A stretch of DNA of 64,000 nt from assembly GCF_007786475.1 (NCBI RefSeq), contig NZ_VNJJ01000005.1, positions 248,001 to 312,000 on the forward strand, given 5' to 3'. Both the position numbers and the translations under genes were made by a program. Every line of letters begins with the position of its first letter. Position 1 is the stretch's first letter. The stretch is from Cohnella terricola (GTDB taxonomy: Bacteria; Bacillota; Bacilli; Paenibacillales; Paenibacillaceae). Below are positions 8,486 to 17,531 of the stretch, in pieces. A model generated the notes under the pieces. The model did no database searches. It was not told the origin of the DNA and saw only the letters and a program-made list of their open reading frames with translations.

Positions 8486-10126
8486 TTGAACATTACATCT
8501 TTTATCGAATCCAATTCTTCTTCATTGGCCGAGCGTTATAGATTGGGAGACTCGCAAGTATGCGAGTTATTCGGCAGTCATCCGTCGAACGAACGGGCAT
8601 GGGTGGACAGAGCCGCTTGGCTCGACGCTAATGCAAACAAACGGGCAAATTTAAAGCAGATTGCCGACGTCGTGAGAAAATATCATCGCGGATTGCCCGG
8701 CGGTAAGGAAACGGAAAACTCTCTCGCCAAATTAGAGCGGGAAGATTGCCTTGTCGTCGTCGGAGGCCAGCAGGCCGGATTGTTCGGCGGGGCTCTGCTT
8801 ATTTTTTACAAAGCACTATCGGTTATACAAGCCGCTCGCGACGCGGAGCGGAGACTTTCGAGACCCGTCGTTCCGCTGTTCTGGATCGCAGGGGAAGATC
8901 ACGACTTCGACGAGGCGAACCACGTGAACGTGCAAGTCGCCAGCGGCGAGGTTAGAAGAGTTAGAATCGAACGTCCGGATGGGCCGCGGCTTGCGGTTAC
9001 CCGGACTCCAGTCTCGGAGGAGCAATGGGCTACTGCGCTGCAGGAGCTTGCAGAGCAATTGCCGGATACGGAATTCAAGCCCCGGCTTCTTGATCGACTG
9101 CAGAGCCACGTCGCGGATGCGCCGTCCCTGAGTCTCGCGTTTGCCCGACTGCTCGCGGACTGGTTCGGTGACATGGGACTCGTCTTGATGGACGCCGACG
9201 ATCCCGATTTGCGGGCACTCGAAGGGCCGATGTTCCGCGAGCTGATGCTTCGTAATGACGACTTGGCGGCGGCGCTGAAGACCGGAGAAAGCCACGTCTC
9301 CGAAATGGGCTTCAAGCTTCAGGCGGAGACGACTCCGGGAAGCGCGAACCTATTCCTTCATCACGAGCAAGGAAGACTGCTGCTCCATAAAGACAAGGGC
9401 AGTTTCACCGACCGCAGGGGCAATGTCTCCTATACTTGCGGAGAAATGATCGAATTGTCGGCAACCCGCCCCGATTTATTAAGCACGAACGCATTGACGC
9501 GCCCGCTTATGCAAGATTTCGTACTACCCGTATTGGCGGCCGTTCTCGGGCCTTCGGAAATTGCTTACTGGGGCATTCTAGGCCCTGCGTTTAAGGAGTT
9601 TGGCATGTCCATGCCAATTCTGCTCCCAAGGCAATCGTTTACTTACATCGAGCCGGCTATTGTTAAGCTGCTGAGTAAATATTCGCTTACCGTGGAAGAA
9701 GCGATCGTCGATTGGGAGAGCAGAAGAGCGGAATGGCTAGGGAAGCAGGACGAATGGCGTCTGGAAGAGCGGTTCCGCGATGTCAAGGAACGATTCCGCG
9801 AGCTGTATGCGCCGCTGATGGATACCGTCTCGAAGGTACAGCCGGGGATGGCGGGATTGGCGGAATCCAACCGCGATAAAATTCTGGAGCAAATCGCCTA
9901 CCTCGAGACGCGTTCCACGGACGCGATCGCCAAGCGTCACGAAGCATCGCTTCGGCAGTGGGATCGGATCAGGCAATCGTTATCGCCGCTCGATAAACCT
10001 CAGGAACGGCTGTACGGAACCGTGCATTTCTGGAACCGGTACGGCCCGGATTGGCTGAAGCTGTGGAGCGACGTCCCTTTTGACGAAAAAGGCGGTCACC
10101 GGTTGGTGGAAGGAATGCCTGGTTAA
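8486..10126 (+). CDS. bshC: bacillithiol biosynthesis cysteine-adding enzyme
   Basis: The 546-residue product matches BshC, which joins cysteine to glucosaminyl-malate in the last step of bacillithiol synthesis in the cytoplasm. Characteristic blocks are VVVGGQQAGLFGGALLIFYK, PLFWIAGEDHDFDEANH, FMDADDP-like LVLMDADDPDLR and VLGPSEIAYWGILGPAFKEFG, with a coiled-coil segment near the C terminus. B. subtilis BshC has 539 residues and its gene likewise lies just before mraZ. I choose TTG at 8486: GGGGGA lies 9 bases upstream, whereas ATG at 8453 lies almost on the predicted transcription start. Bacillithiol is the main low-molecular-weight thiol in many Firmicutes. Confidence 0.92.
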   Translation: MNITSFIESNSSSLAERYRLGDSQVCELFGSHPSNERAWVDRAAWLDANANKRANLKQIADVVRKYHRGLPGGKETENSLAKLEREDCLVVVGGQQAGLFGGALLIFYKALSVIQAARDAERRLSRPVVPLFWIAGEDHDFDEANHVNVQVASGEVRRVRIERPDGPRLAVTRTPVSEEQWATALQELAEQLPDTEFKPRLLDRLQSHVADAPSLSLAFARLLADWFGDMGLVLMDADDPDLRALEGPMFRELMLRNDDLAAALKTGESHVSEMGFKLQAETTPGSANLFLHHEQGRLLLHKDKGSFTDRRGNVSYTCGEMIELSATRPDLLSTNALTRPLMQDFVLPVLAAVLGPSEIAYWGILGPAFKEFGMSMPILLPRQSFTYIEPAIVKLLSKYSLTVEEAIVDWESRRAEWLGKQDEWRLEERFRDVKERFRELYAPLMDTVSKVQPGMAGLAESNRDKILEQIAYLETRSTDAIAKRHEASLRQWDRIRQSLSPLDKPQERLYGTVHFWNRYGPDWLKLWSDVPFDEKGGHRLVEGMPG

Positions 10127-10162
10127 TGAAACAAAAATCGACATCTACGGAGGAAATCTATC

Positions 10163-11425
10163 GTGAAAACCGCTTTGAATAGCATTGTCCGCGATCCGTC
10201 GCTGGCTCCGGAAGGCAAGCTGAAGATCGACTGGGTGCAGGCACATATGCCCGTTCTGAACCAAATTCGCAAAGAATTCGAGCGCGATCAACCTTTTAAA
10301 GGGCTTCGGGTCGCGATCTCGCTTCACTTGGAAGCGAAAACGGCTTATTTGGCCAAAGTCGTTCAAGCGGGAGGCGCGGAGGTCGTCATTACCGGCAGCA
10401 ATCCGCTCTCTACCCAGGACGATGTGTGCGCCGCGCTTGTCGAAGACGGAATCGCGGTCTACGCGAAGTACAATCCGGACCCGCAAGAATATAAAGATCT
10501 GATGATCAAGACGCTGGAGACGAAACCGGATCTCATTATCGACGATGGCGGGGATCTGGTATCGATCCTCCATTCGGAGCGCCAGGATTTGCTCGCGCAA
10601 ATTCGCGGAGGCGCGGAAGAGACGACAACCGGCATTCTTCGCTTGAAAGCGATGGAAAAAGAAGGCTCCTTGAAGTTCCCAATGGTAGCCGTCAACGATG
10701 CGTATTGCAAGTATTTGTTCGACAATCGCTACGGTACCGGCCAGTCGGTATGGGACGGCATCAACCGGACGACGAACCTGGTCGTCGCCGGCAAGACGGT
10801 CGTCGTTAACGGGTACGGTTGGTGCGGCAAGGGTGTTGCAATGCGCGCCAAAGGTCTTGGAGCGAACGTTGTCGTGACCGAGGTGGACGCGATTCGCGCG
10901 GTGGAAGCCTATATGGACGGATTTACGGTGCTGTCGATGGAGGAAGCGGCCAAGGTCGGCGACTTCTTCGTCACCGTAACAGGCAACAAAGACGTCATTC
11001 GCGGCTCGCATATCGCGAACATGAAGGACGGCGCGATCCTGTCCAACGCTGGCCACTTCGATGTCGAGGTCAACTTGGTCGAGCTTGCGGCGATGTCGGT
11101 ATCCAAGCGTGTCGTACGCCGCAATATCGAAGAATACGAGCTCAAGGACGGCCGCAAGATCTACGTGCTTGCCGAGGGGCGCCTCGTCAACCTGGCCGCT
11201 GGTGACGGACATCCGGCGGAGATCATGGATATGACATTTGCCCTGCAAGCGATCGCACTCCGTTATGTGAACGAGAACTACGAGAAAATCGGCAAACAGG
11301 TCATCAACGTTCCGTACGAGCTTGACGAACTGGTCGCACGGACGAAGCTGGAATCGCTCGGCATCCAGATCGATGCTTTGTCCGAAGAGCAGAAAGCTTA
11401 TTTGGACAGCTGGACTGCGCACTAA
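10163..11425 (+). CDS. ahcY: adenosylhomocysteinase
   Basis: The 420-residue enzyme hydrolyses S-adenosylhomocysteine to adenosine and homocysteine, keeping cellular methylation going. The NAD-binding loop [15 protein letters not shown] is clear near residue 220, [18 protein letters not shown] precedes it, and the C-terminal EQKAYL region is conserved. Most Bacillus use the Pfs/LuxS route instead, so SAH hydrolase here indicates one-step recycling. The GTG at 10163 follows GGAGGAAA. It is 36 bases after bshC and may be co-transcribed with it. A strong terminator and then a repeat array follow. Length fits the shorter form without the insertion of eukaryotic enzymes. Confidence 0.95.
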   Translation: MKTALNSIVRDPSLAPEGKLKIDWVQAHMPVLNQIRKEFERDQPFKGLRVAISLHLEAKTAYLAKVVQAGGAEVVITGSNPLSTQDDVCAALVEDGIAVYAKYNPDPQEYKDLMIKTLETKPDLIIDDGGDLVSILHSERQDLLAQIRGGAEETTTGILRLKAMEKEGSLKFPMVAVNDAYCKYLFDNRYGTGQSVWDGINRTTNLVVAGKTVVVNGYGWCGKGVAMRAKGLGANVVVTEVDAIRAVEAYMDGFTVLSMEEAAKVGDFFVTVTGNKDVIRGSHIANMKDGAILSNAGHFDVEVNLVELAAMSVSKRVVRRNIEEYELKDGRKIYVLAEGRLVNLAAGDGHPAEIMDMTFALQAIALRYVNENYEKIGKQVINVPYELDELVARTKLESLGIQIDALSEEQKAYLDSWTAH

Positions 11426-11437
11426 ATAGAATTTAAG

Positions 11438-11474
11438 ATCCCGCTCGCCGCTTTTGGCGAAGCGGGATTTTTTA
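11438..11474 (+). terminator. intrinsic terminator of ahcY
   Basis: ATCCCGCT pairs with AGCGGGAT, with a second inner stem CGCC/GGCG, followed by TTTTTTATTT. Confidence 0.88.
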
Positions 11475-11481
11475 TTTGTCC

Positions 11482-11790
11482 GCCACCCCTCCCAATGTCG
11501 CAAAAAGCAACAATGGTGAGTCCAATCCGCCCGTCACCCCTCCCATCGCAAAAAGCAGCAATGGTGGGCCTGATCTGCGCGCTGCCGCTCCCATTGTTGC
11601 AAAAAGCAGCAATGGTGGGCCTGTACTGCGCGCTGTCTTTCCCATTGTCGCAAAAAGCAGCAATGGTGGGCCTGTACTGCGCGCTGCCGCTCCCATTGTC
11701 GCAAAATGCAGCATTGGTGAGCCAATTCAGCAAACTGTCCTTACCATTGTTGCAAAAAGCAGCAATGGTGGGCCTGATCTGCTACGTGAG
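11482..11790. repeat. tandem array of six 51-bp hairpin-forming units
   Basis: The core GCAAAA recurs at 11500, 11548, 11599, 11650, 11701 and 11752: spacings of 48 and then four times 51 bases (the short one lacks TGT). Each unit contains an inverted repeat of the form CCATTGTTGC-AAAAA-GCAGCAATGG followed by TGGGCCTG and a GC-rich spacer. The units differ by scattered substitutions. Because 51 is divisible by three, several frames on both strands stay open, but none has a ribosome site and the changes are not synonymous, so I treat the array as non-coding. Nothing else is seen in the 540-base ahcY-lipoprotein gap except the decayed repeats at 11781-11886. Confidence 0.85.
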
Positions 11791-11886
11791 GTCGAAGGTT
11801 GTTTAGTTAGGTTTGGCCGGGCTATGGGAGGTCGGAATGGAGATTAGCACGATTTAGTTGGGTTTGGTCGGACTACGTGAGGTGGC
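11781..11886. repeat. imperfect direct repeats downstream of the hairpin array
   Basis: The string TTTAGTTAGGTTTGGCCGG (11802) recurs as TTTAGTTGGGTTTGGTCGG (11853), again 51 bases apart, each followed by CTA-G-GAGGT-G. A third partial copy (CTACGTGAGGTCG) begins at 11782. The shared 51-base period suggests a common origin with the neighbouring array. Confidence 0.6.
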
Positions 11887-11965
11887 ACTCCCTAACTAGC
11901 AACATTTTCCTGGACTGTCGCGTCTATCCTTTTAGCATGCAACGATTAATAAAGGGGAGATCGAT

Positions 11966-13099
11966 ATGAAGGGGAGGAAAGGCCGGAGTTTGCGCAACGG
12001 AACGTTGATCCTGATGGCGGTGGTGCTTTTGCTGTCTATCGCGGCATGCAGCAGCGCGAGGGACAGCAGCAGCGCGAAGAGCGACAGCGATTTCGCAAAG
12101 ATGGCTCGCTCCGAAAGGGCGGCGAGTCAACCGATGGCTGAAGCTGTGCCGTCGGCATCAGTCTCGTTGACGTCGGCGGAGTCGGATATCAAAGCGGCGT
12201 CGGTGCAAATCGCCAGCGCGGGTACGGGCGGAGGAATCGGTCCGATCGCGGATGCGAACGCGGGTTATGGGCGCAAGGTCATTTATCGCGCGGAATTGGT
12301 CATGAAAGTCGAGCGATTCAAGACGGCCGAGGAACAATTGATGAACCTCATACATCTCAGCGGAGCGTTCGTCCTGCAATTTTCGGATAGCCGCAACGAG
12401 GACGAGGTCGGCGCTACGTACGTGATCAAAGTTCCGTCCGAAGGGTTCTCGTCCTTTCTGGAGAAGCTTCAGAAGATCGAGAGCTTGAAATTCGAGCGCG
12501 AAGTGAACGGTAATGACGTCACGGAGGAGTACGTAGATCTCGACGCCAGGCTTAATGCCAAAAAAACGGTAGAAGCCAGACTGCTCTCTTTTATGGATAA
12601 AGCGACGAAGACGGACGATCTATTAAAATACTCTAACCAGCTAGCCCAAGTGCAGGAAGAAATCGAACAGATCAAAGGGCGTATTCGCTATCTCGACCAG
12701 AACGTCACATTTTCCACGGTGAATCTTCGGTTATACCAGTCGTCGGGAATCGAGTTGGTCAAAAATAAGCCGCAAGACGAAAAAGCTTTCGGACAAAGGC
12801 TCGGTGACGCCTTATCCGGCAGCGCCAAAGTTCTTCGCCAATTCGGGGAGTGGCTGCTCGTGATCATCGCCGCGTTGTTGCCGGTGCTTGCGGTTGTCGC
12901 GGTGATCGGACTGCCGACTTACGTGATCGCGCGCAAACGTTCGGCTACCCGGAAAATTCGTTTGAAAGAGGAACGCAAAGCCTGGAATAAGCCGTTCGTG
13001 GCAACGGAACAATCCGATGCTCCGCCGAAGAACGAAGCGCTGCAAGAAGAAAACGCCTCCATTCCGGAGCGTCCGGATGAGAAAGATGAGAATCGTTAA
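11966..13099 (+). CDS. DUF4349 domain lipoprotein
   Basis: The 377-residue product starts with a basic signal sequence ending in the lipobox LSIAAC, so Cys28 or thereabouts should be lipidated and the protein anchored on the outer face of the membrane. After a Ser/Ala-rich linker comes a DUF4349 domain (VIYRAELVMKVERF, VIKVPSEGFSSFLEKL, VTEEYVDLDARLNAKK), a coiled coil (QLAQVQEEIEQIKGRIRYL), and a C-terminal transmembrane helix (LLVIIAALLPVLAVVAVIGL) with a basic, then acidic tail. DUF4349 proteins are poorly characterised membrane-associated proteins. The start follows AAAGGGGAG. A UUCG-loop terminator ends the unit. Confidence 0.85.
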   Translation: MKGRKGRSLRNGTLILMAVVLLLSIAACSSARDSSSAKSDSDFAKMARSERAASQPMAEAVPSASVSLTSAESDIKAASVQIASAGTGGGIGPIADANAGYGRKVIYRAELVMKVERFKTAEEQLMNLIHLSGAFVLQFSDSRNEDEVGATYVIKVPSEGFSSFLEKLQKIESLKFEREVNGNDVTEEYVDLDARLNAKKTVEARLLSFMDKATKTDDLLKYSNQLAQVQEEIEQIKGRIRYLDQNVTFSTVNLRLYQSSGIELVKNKPQDEKAFGQRLGDALSGSAKVLRQFGEWLLVIIAALLPVLAVVAVIGLPTYVIARKRSATRKIRLKEERKAWNKPFVATEQSDAPPKNEALQEENASIPERPDEKDENR

Positions 13100-13119
13100 T
13101 CTCGTAAAATAAATTTTGA

Positions 13120-13148
13120 AAAATCCTGCCTTCGGGGCAGGATTTTTA
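13120..13148 (+). terminator. intrinsic terminator before mraZ
   Basis: AATCCTGCC and GGGCAGGATT pair around a TTCG tetraloop, followed by TTTTATTTTA. It insulates the division cluster from upstream transcription. Confidence 0.88.
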
Positions 13149-13172
13149 TTTTATGTCACGAATAATCATCAT

Positions 13173-13221
13173 AAGTGGTTTAAAGTGGGGGAAAGTGGTG
13201 GATGTTGGGGGAGGTGTGGGG
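13173..13221 (+). promoter_or_regulatory. MraZ operator: TGG repeats at 10-bp spacing
   Basis: TGG(G) occurs at 13176, 13186, 13196 and 13206, exactly one helical turn apart, and once more at 13217. The first three are all AAGTGG. MraZ of E. coli is known to bind TGGG repeats separated by about 5-base spacers in front of its own gene, so this is the expected autoregulatory site. The last copies overlap the mraZ ribosome-binding region, so binding could affect translation start sequences as well as transcription. Confidence 0.8.
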
Positions 13222-13226
13222 AGCTT

Positions 13227-13664
13227 ATGTTTTTAGGGGAATTTCAGCATACGATCGACGATAAGGGACGCATTATTATCCCGGCGAAATTCCGCGAAGC
13301 TCTTGGCACCGACTTTATTATCACCCGCGGATTGGACAACTGCTTGTTCGTCTATCCCCGCGAAGAATGGGCTCATCTCGAACAGAAGATCAAGACGCTG
13401 CCCTCCATGGCGGCGAACGCGAGAGCTTTCTCGCGGCTCCTCTTCTCGGGCGCGTCCGAATGCGAATGGGACAAACAGGGCAGGGTAAACGTACCAAACC
13501 ACTTGCGCGAATACGCGAAGCTGGACAAGGATTGCACCGTAATCGGCGTTTCCAGCCGCGTGGAGATTTGGGATAAGGCGACATGGGAAGAATACTCCCG
13601 GCAATCCGCCGAATCTTTTAACGAGATCGCAGAGAAACTGGTCGATTTCGATTTTAATTTCTGA
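13227..13664 (+). CDS. mraZ: transcriptional regulator MraZ
   Basis: The 145-residue product has the two SpoVT/AbrB-like halves of MraZ with the signature DxKGR motifs: [13 protein letters not shown] near residue 10 and [14 protein letters not shown] near residue 85. MraZ forms a ring-shaped oligomer and represses the division and wall cluster it heads. The start [11 protein letters not shown] at 13227 is the family start; the frame is open further upstream to 13116 through the operator and terminator and is not used. The usual length is about 143 residues. rsmH follows after 74 bases. Confidence 0.97.
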   Translation: MFLGEFQHTIDDKGRIIIPAKFREALGTDFIITRGLDNCLFVYPREEWAHLEQKIKTLPSMAANARAFSRLLFSGASECEWDKQGRVNVPNHLREYAKLDKDCTVIGVSSRVEIWDKATWEEYSRQSAESFNEIAEKLVDFDFNF

Positions 13665-13738
13665 TCTGTTTACAACATCAATAACCATACATACACAAGA
13701 AAGACGGACCCGCAATCGGGTGCCGGGAGGCTGCAAAA

Positions 13739-14698
13739 ATGTTTCACCACGTTACTGTATTAAAAAAAGAGTCCGTAGACGGTTTGAATATTCGTCCAGA
13801 CGGAATTTACGTCGATTGCACATTGGGCGGAGCGGGGCATAGCGAATTGATCGCATCCCAGCTCGGTCCGAAAGGCAGGCTGATCGCGCTTGATCAGGAC
13901 GAAACCGCGCTCGCCAACGCGCGCGTGAAATTGGCCGCTTACGGAGATATCGTGACGCTAGTGAAAAGCAACTTCAGGCATTTGAAAGCGGCGCTGAGAA
14001 GCGCAGCGGTTCCGGAAACGGACGGCGTGCCGCGAGTCGACGGAATATTGTTCGACCTCGGCGTGTCGAGCCCGCAGTTGGACGAGGCCGATCGCGGCTT
14101 CAGCTATAACCACAACGCCGAATTGGACATGCGGATGGACCGCGACGAATCCCTTACGGCGAAGGAAATCGTCAACGAATGGGAAGAGCGGACGATCGCG
14201 GACATTCTTCGGGATTACGGAGAAGAGAAGTTCGCCCGCAAGATCGCGGCGAATATCGTGAAGGCGAGAGAGAAAGCGCCGATCGAAACGACGGGACAAC
14301 TCGCCGAGATCGTCAAATCCTCGATCCCGGCGGCGACTCGCCGCACCGGGCCGCACCCGGCGAAGCGTTCATTCCAGGCGCTGCGCATCGCGGTGAACGA
14401 TGAGCTCGGCGCGTTCCAAGAGGCGCTAGAACAGGCGATCGATTGTTTGCTTCCCGGCGGCCGCGTGGCGGTTATTACGTTTCATTCGCTGGAAGATCGG
14501 ATTTGCAAGACGACGTTCGCCAAAGAAGTGGCGAGTTGCAGTTGTCCGCCGGATTTTCCGGTATGCGTGTGCGGAGGCGGAGACGGACGTTTGAGACTGA
14601 CGCCCCGCAAACCGATCGTACCTTCCGAACAGGAATTGGAGATAAATCCGAGAGCGCGTTCTTCCAAGCTGAGAATAGCGGAAAAGCTCGGTAAATGA
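13739..14698 (+). CDS. rsmH: 16S rRNA (cytosine(1402)-N(4))-methyltransferase
   Basis: A 319-residue RsmH (MraW) with the SAM-binding motif [43 protein letters not shown] and [18 protein letters not shown]. It methylates N4 of C1402 in 16S rRNA, fine-tuning decoding at the P site. A cysteine-rich stretch ([12 protein letters not shown]) near the C terminus is typical. The start follows GGGAGG. It is the second gene of the division cluster, 46 bases before ftsL. Confidence 0.97.
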   Translation: MFHHVTVLKKESVDGLNIRPDGIYVDCTLGGAGHSELIASQLGPKGRLIALDQDETALANARVKLAAYGDIVTLVKSNFRHLKAALRSAAVPETDGVPRVDGILFDLGVSSPQLDEADRGFSYNHNAELDMRMDRDESLTAKEIVNEWEERTIADILRDYGEEKFARKIAANIVKAREKAPIETTGQLAEIVKSSIPAATRRTGPHPAKRSFQALRIAVNDELGAFQEALEQAIDCLLPGGRVAVITFHSLEDRICKTTFAKEVASCSCPPDFPVCVCGGGDGRLRLTPRKPIVPSEQELEINPRARSSKLRIAEKLGK

Positions 14699-14744
14699 TA
14701 AGTTCAACCGTTGCATAACAAACTGAGAGGGGCACAAGGAACAT

Positions 14745-15155
14745 ATGGCTTATTACGGTAACTTGGCGCTTCGTCCGGAGCGCACAGAGGAACAGCAGGT
14801 TAAATCGAATGCTCATGTTGGCGTGGCCAAAACCAAAGTAACGCTTCGCCGCTCGATTCCGATAGGGGAAAAGCTGATCTATTTATTCACGATCGGCTTG
14901 ATTGTATTTGTCGCGGGACTCATCATTTATCGTTACGCGCAAATCTATCAGATTAACGTCAATTTGCAAGGGACGAACAAGACATACAATCAGGTGAGCG
15001 AGCAGTCGAAAGAGCTGCAGAAAGAAATCGAACTCCTAAGCGATCCGAACCGAATTAAAGAAATCGCGATGAAAAACGGCTATGTTCCCGTTACCGGCGA
15101 TAGCATAGTCGCTTCCAAAGATGATCGGAACGCCATGGCGATGAAGCAGCGTTAA
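14745..15155 (+). CDS. ftsL: cell division protein FtsL
   Basis: A 136-residue bitopic protein: about 45 cytoplasmic residues, one transmembrane helix (LIYLFTIGLIVFVAGLIIY), and an extracytoplasmic coiled coil (TYNQVSEQSKELQKEIELL) followed by the DPNRIKEIAMKNG motif typical of FtsL/DivIC proteins. It works with DivIB and DivIC to activate septal peptidoglycan synthesis by PbpB. Position between rsmH and pbpB settles the identity despite low sequence conservation. The start follows GAGAGGGG. Confidence 0.93.
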   Translation: MAYYGNLALRPERTEEQQVKSNAHVGVAKTKVTLRRSIPIGEKLIYLFTIGLIVFVAGLIIYRYAQIYQINVNLQGTNKTYNQVSEQSKELQKEIELLSDPNRIKEIAMKNGYVPVTGDSIVASKDDRNAMAMKQR

Positions 15156-15184
15156 CGGGATCGGTACGGGAAGAGGGCCTAGTT

Positions 15185-17443
15185 ATGACGAAAAGAATTA
15201 AACTGAGGACGTTGCTGGCGGGAGGGTTGTTTACCCTCCTTTTTATCGGTTTGATCTTCCGCTTATATTGGGTTCAGGTATATAAAGGCTCCTTTTTCTT
15301 GGAGAACGCGATGAAAGTATGGAGCGCGAGCGAGACGATCCGCCAGGAGCGAGGGATGTTGCTGGACCGCAACGGCAAAGTGTTGGCGGCCGACGCTCTC
15401 GCTTATACCGTCGCGGTTAATCCGAAGCTTATCGCCAAATATAACGAGCAGCATCCGGAGTGGAAGTTTGCGGACCAAATCGTCTCCAAACTGCATATCG
15501 TGCTAGGCACGCCGGAAGACAAGCTTAGGGAAATGATCACCTCGAAAAAAGAGAACGGAGAGTATCGGGATCAAAGAGAGATCCGGCCCGATGGCTGGAA
15601 GATCGATAAAGAAATTAAAGACCGACTGTCGGATTTCCGTGAGGAACTGCGCAAACTGACGGGAAAGAACGATGTCGGACTGTATTTTATGAATGAACAG
15701 AAGCGCTATTATCCGAAGGGACCGCTCGCCTCGCATATTCTTGGTTACGAGGACAAGGACGGCATCGCGATCCTCGGGTTGGAGAAAAAGCTAAATGAGG
15801 AACTTAGCGGATCTCCCGGATATATTAAGTACCAGAAGGACGGTTCTAGGACGCAGTTGCCCAACGGCGACGTCGATTTTAAACAAGCGGTGGACGGCAA
15901 AAATGTCACGCTGACAATCGACCAGGATATTCAGTTTTATATCGAAGAAGCGCTAAGAACCGCCTACGAGCAATATCACCCGATCAGTATTACCGCGATC
16001 GCCGCTGATCCGGATACGATGGAGATCCTTGGAATGGCTAGCCTGCCGGATTACGATCCGAACACCTTCTGGGATTATAAGGATCAATCCGTTTTCCGGG
16101 ACAATGCGATCCAATCGTTATACGAGCCCGGCTCGACCTTTAAAATCGTGACGTTAGCAGGCGCGGTGGAAGAAGGGCTATTCGATCCGAACGCCTACTA
16201 TAAGTCGGGCATGATTAAATATAGCCCGAAAGATAAGCCGGTCAAGGACCACAACAACGGCATCGGTTGGGGCGAAAACGGGATGATCACGTATTTGGAA
16301 GGGCTCAAACATTCTAGTAACGTAGCGTTCGTCAAGCTTGGTTACGAGAAGTTGGGCAAAGAACGTTTAATCAAGTATATTAACGGTTTCGGCTTCGGCC
16401 AGAAGACCGGTATAGAGCTGCCGAACGAAGTGTCCAGGCCTTACAGCCTGGATTGGCCTTCGGAAGTTGCGACGGCGACGTTCGGGCAGGGCAAAGTACT
16501 CGTTACGCCGATCCAGCAGGTCACCGCGGTAGCGGCCGTAGCAAACGGAGGAAAGCTGCTTCAGCCGCATATCATCAAGTCGATCAGCGATCCGAATACC
16601 GGCGAGAAAATCGTGACGGAGCCGAATGTCATTCGCCAGGTCATCTCTCCGGAAACCTCGCGTAAAGTCGGTGAGTATTTGGAAACGGTCGTCAGCGACC
16701 AAGCGATCGGAACGGGGAAAGCCGCATATACGCCCGGTTACCGGATTGCCGGCAAAACGGGAACGGCGCAGAAAGTTTCAAGAGGCGAATCTGGCGGTTA
16801 CGCCAAAAACAAATACGTCGTATCGTTTATCGGGTACGCGCCGGTAGAGCATCCAAAGGTCGTGTTGTACGTTGTAGTCGACGAGCCCAAAATCGACAAC
16901 GCCGGAGGCGGTAAAGTCGCCGGGCCGATCTTTAAAGATATTATGGTCAAATCGCTGCAGCACCTGGGCATCGAGCCGAAGCTGAGCAAGGAGGAGGAAT
17001 CGCCCTCAAAGAGTTCGCCGTCAACGCCTGGCAAAAAGGCCGAATTGACGGCTTCAGTGCCGGACGTGACGGGAATGACGGTGACGCAAGCGCGGGATCG
17101 GCTGAAGGAGAATAATTTCCAGATCGGAGTGCTCGGCAAAGGCAATAAGGTATTGCAGCAACTCCCTAAAGGGGGCAGTGTATTGCCGCCTTCACAGCGA
17201 ATCTATTTGCTGACGGATACGACGCCGGGCAATGTTCCCGATCTGACGGGTTTGTCACTGCGGGACGCGCTGGAGATGTGTTCGTTGCTCCAAGTTGTCG
17301 TCGCGGTTGAGGGCGAAGGGTACGTGACCGGACAGAAGGCCGTCAAGACAGACGATAAATGGACGTTGCAATTAACGCTCTCCCCGAAAGGGCATGCTGA
17401 GAAACTTACAGATAAGCAGACGGACCCCCCTTCGGAAGAGTGA
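15185..17443 (+). CDS. pbpB: division-specific penicillin-binding protein 2B with two PASTA domains
   Basis: The 752-residue protein has one N-terminal membrane anchor (LLAGGLFTLLFIGLIFRLYWVQVY), a PBP dimerisation domain and a transpeptidase domain with the active-site motifs STFK (Ser317), SSN (377-379) and KTGTA (from Lys524). Two PASTA domains follow (VPDVTGMTVTQARDRL and VPDLTGLSLRDALEM). It cross-links septal peptidoglycan and is the FtsI/PBP2B homologue, placed directly after ftsL as in Bacillus. PASTA domains are associated with muropeptide or beta-lactam recognition in relatives. The start ATG at 15185 lies shortly after GGGAAGAGG. Confidence 0.95.
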   Translation: MTKRIKLRTLLAGGLFTLLFIGLIFRLYWVQVYKGSFFLENAMKVWSASETIRQERGMLLDRNGKVLAADALAYTVAVNPKLIAKYNEQHPEWKFADQIVSKLHIVLGTPEDKLREMITSKKENGEYRDQREIRPDGWKIDKEIKDRLSDFREELRKLTGKNDVGLYFMNEQKRYYPKGPLASHILGYEDKDGIAILGLEKKLNEELSGSPGYIKYQKDGSRTQLPNGDVDFKQAVDGKNVTLTIDQDIQFYIEEALRTAYEQYHPISITAIAADPDTMEILGMASLPDYDPNTFWDYKDQSVFRDNAIQSLYEPGSTFKIVTLAGAVEEGLFDPNAYYKSGMIKYSPKDKPVKDHNNGIGWGENGMITYLEGLKHSSNVAFVKLGYEKLGKERLIKYINGFGFGQKTGIELPNEVSRPYSLDWPSEVATATFGQGKVLVTPIQQVTAVAAVANGGKLLQPHIIKSISDPNTGEKIVTEPNVIRQVISPETSRKVGEYLETVVSDQAIGTGKAAYTPGYRIAGKTGTAQKVSRGESGGYAKNKYVVSFIGYAPVEHPKVVLYVVVDEPKIDNAGGGKVAGPIFKDIMVKSLQHLGIEPKLSKEEESPSKSSPSTPGKKAELTASVPDVTGMTVTQARDRLKENNFQIGVLGKGNKVLQQLPKGGSVLPPSQRIYLLTDTTPGNVPDLTGLSLRDALEMCSLLQVVVAVEGEGYVTGQKAVKTDDKWTLQLTLSPKGHAEKLTDKQTDPPSEE

Positions 17444-17465
17444 GGGCTTGTTCTAACCCACTTGT

Positions 17466-17528
17466 CCCTGGAATAGTCTGAAACTAGGCGAAAGCCATGC
17501 AGACGTTCCCGGTAAAGGGGGTTTTTTC
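17466..17528 (+). promoter_or_regulatory. possible structured leader of spoVD
   Basis: In the 88-base pbpB-spoVD gap, GGAA (17470-17473) and GTCTG (17476-17480) pair with TTCC (17506-17509) and CAGAC (17500-17504), and an inner GGC-GAAA-GCC stem (17487-17496) closes with a GNRA tetraloop. GGGGG and a run of six T follow just before the spoVD start. This is a nested hairpin with an asymmetric internal loop; I do not recognise a known riboswitch class. It could also be an internal processing or attenuation site. Confidence 0.4.
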
Positions 17529-17531
17529 TTT

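Noticed and set aside
10145-11503. Minus-strand 452-codon open frame opposite ahcY
   Set aside because: It is the antisense shadow of a clear adenosylhomocysteinase; composition is Arg/His-rich and low in normal structure, typical of antisense frames in GC-biased genes.
11476-11847. Open frames of 103-123 residues across the 51-bp repeat array (both strands)
   Set aside because: They result from a repeat period divisible by three without stops. There is no ribosome site, starts fall in the ahcY terminator region, and differences between units are not synonymous.
17471-17503. Sigma-E promoter in front of spoVD (GAATAGT ... CATGCAGA)
   Set aside because: The spacer of 18 bases is too long for sigma-E and the -10 match is weak; the same bases are better explained by the hairpin.
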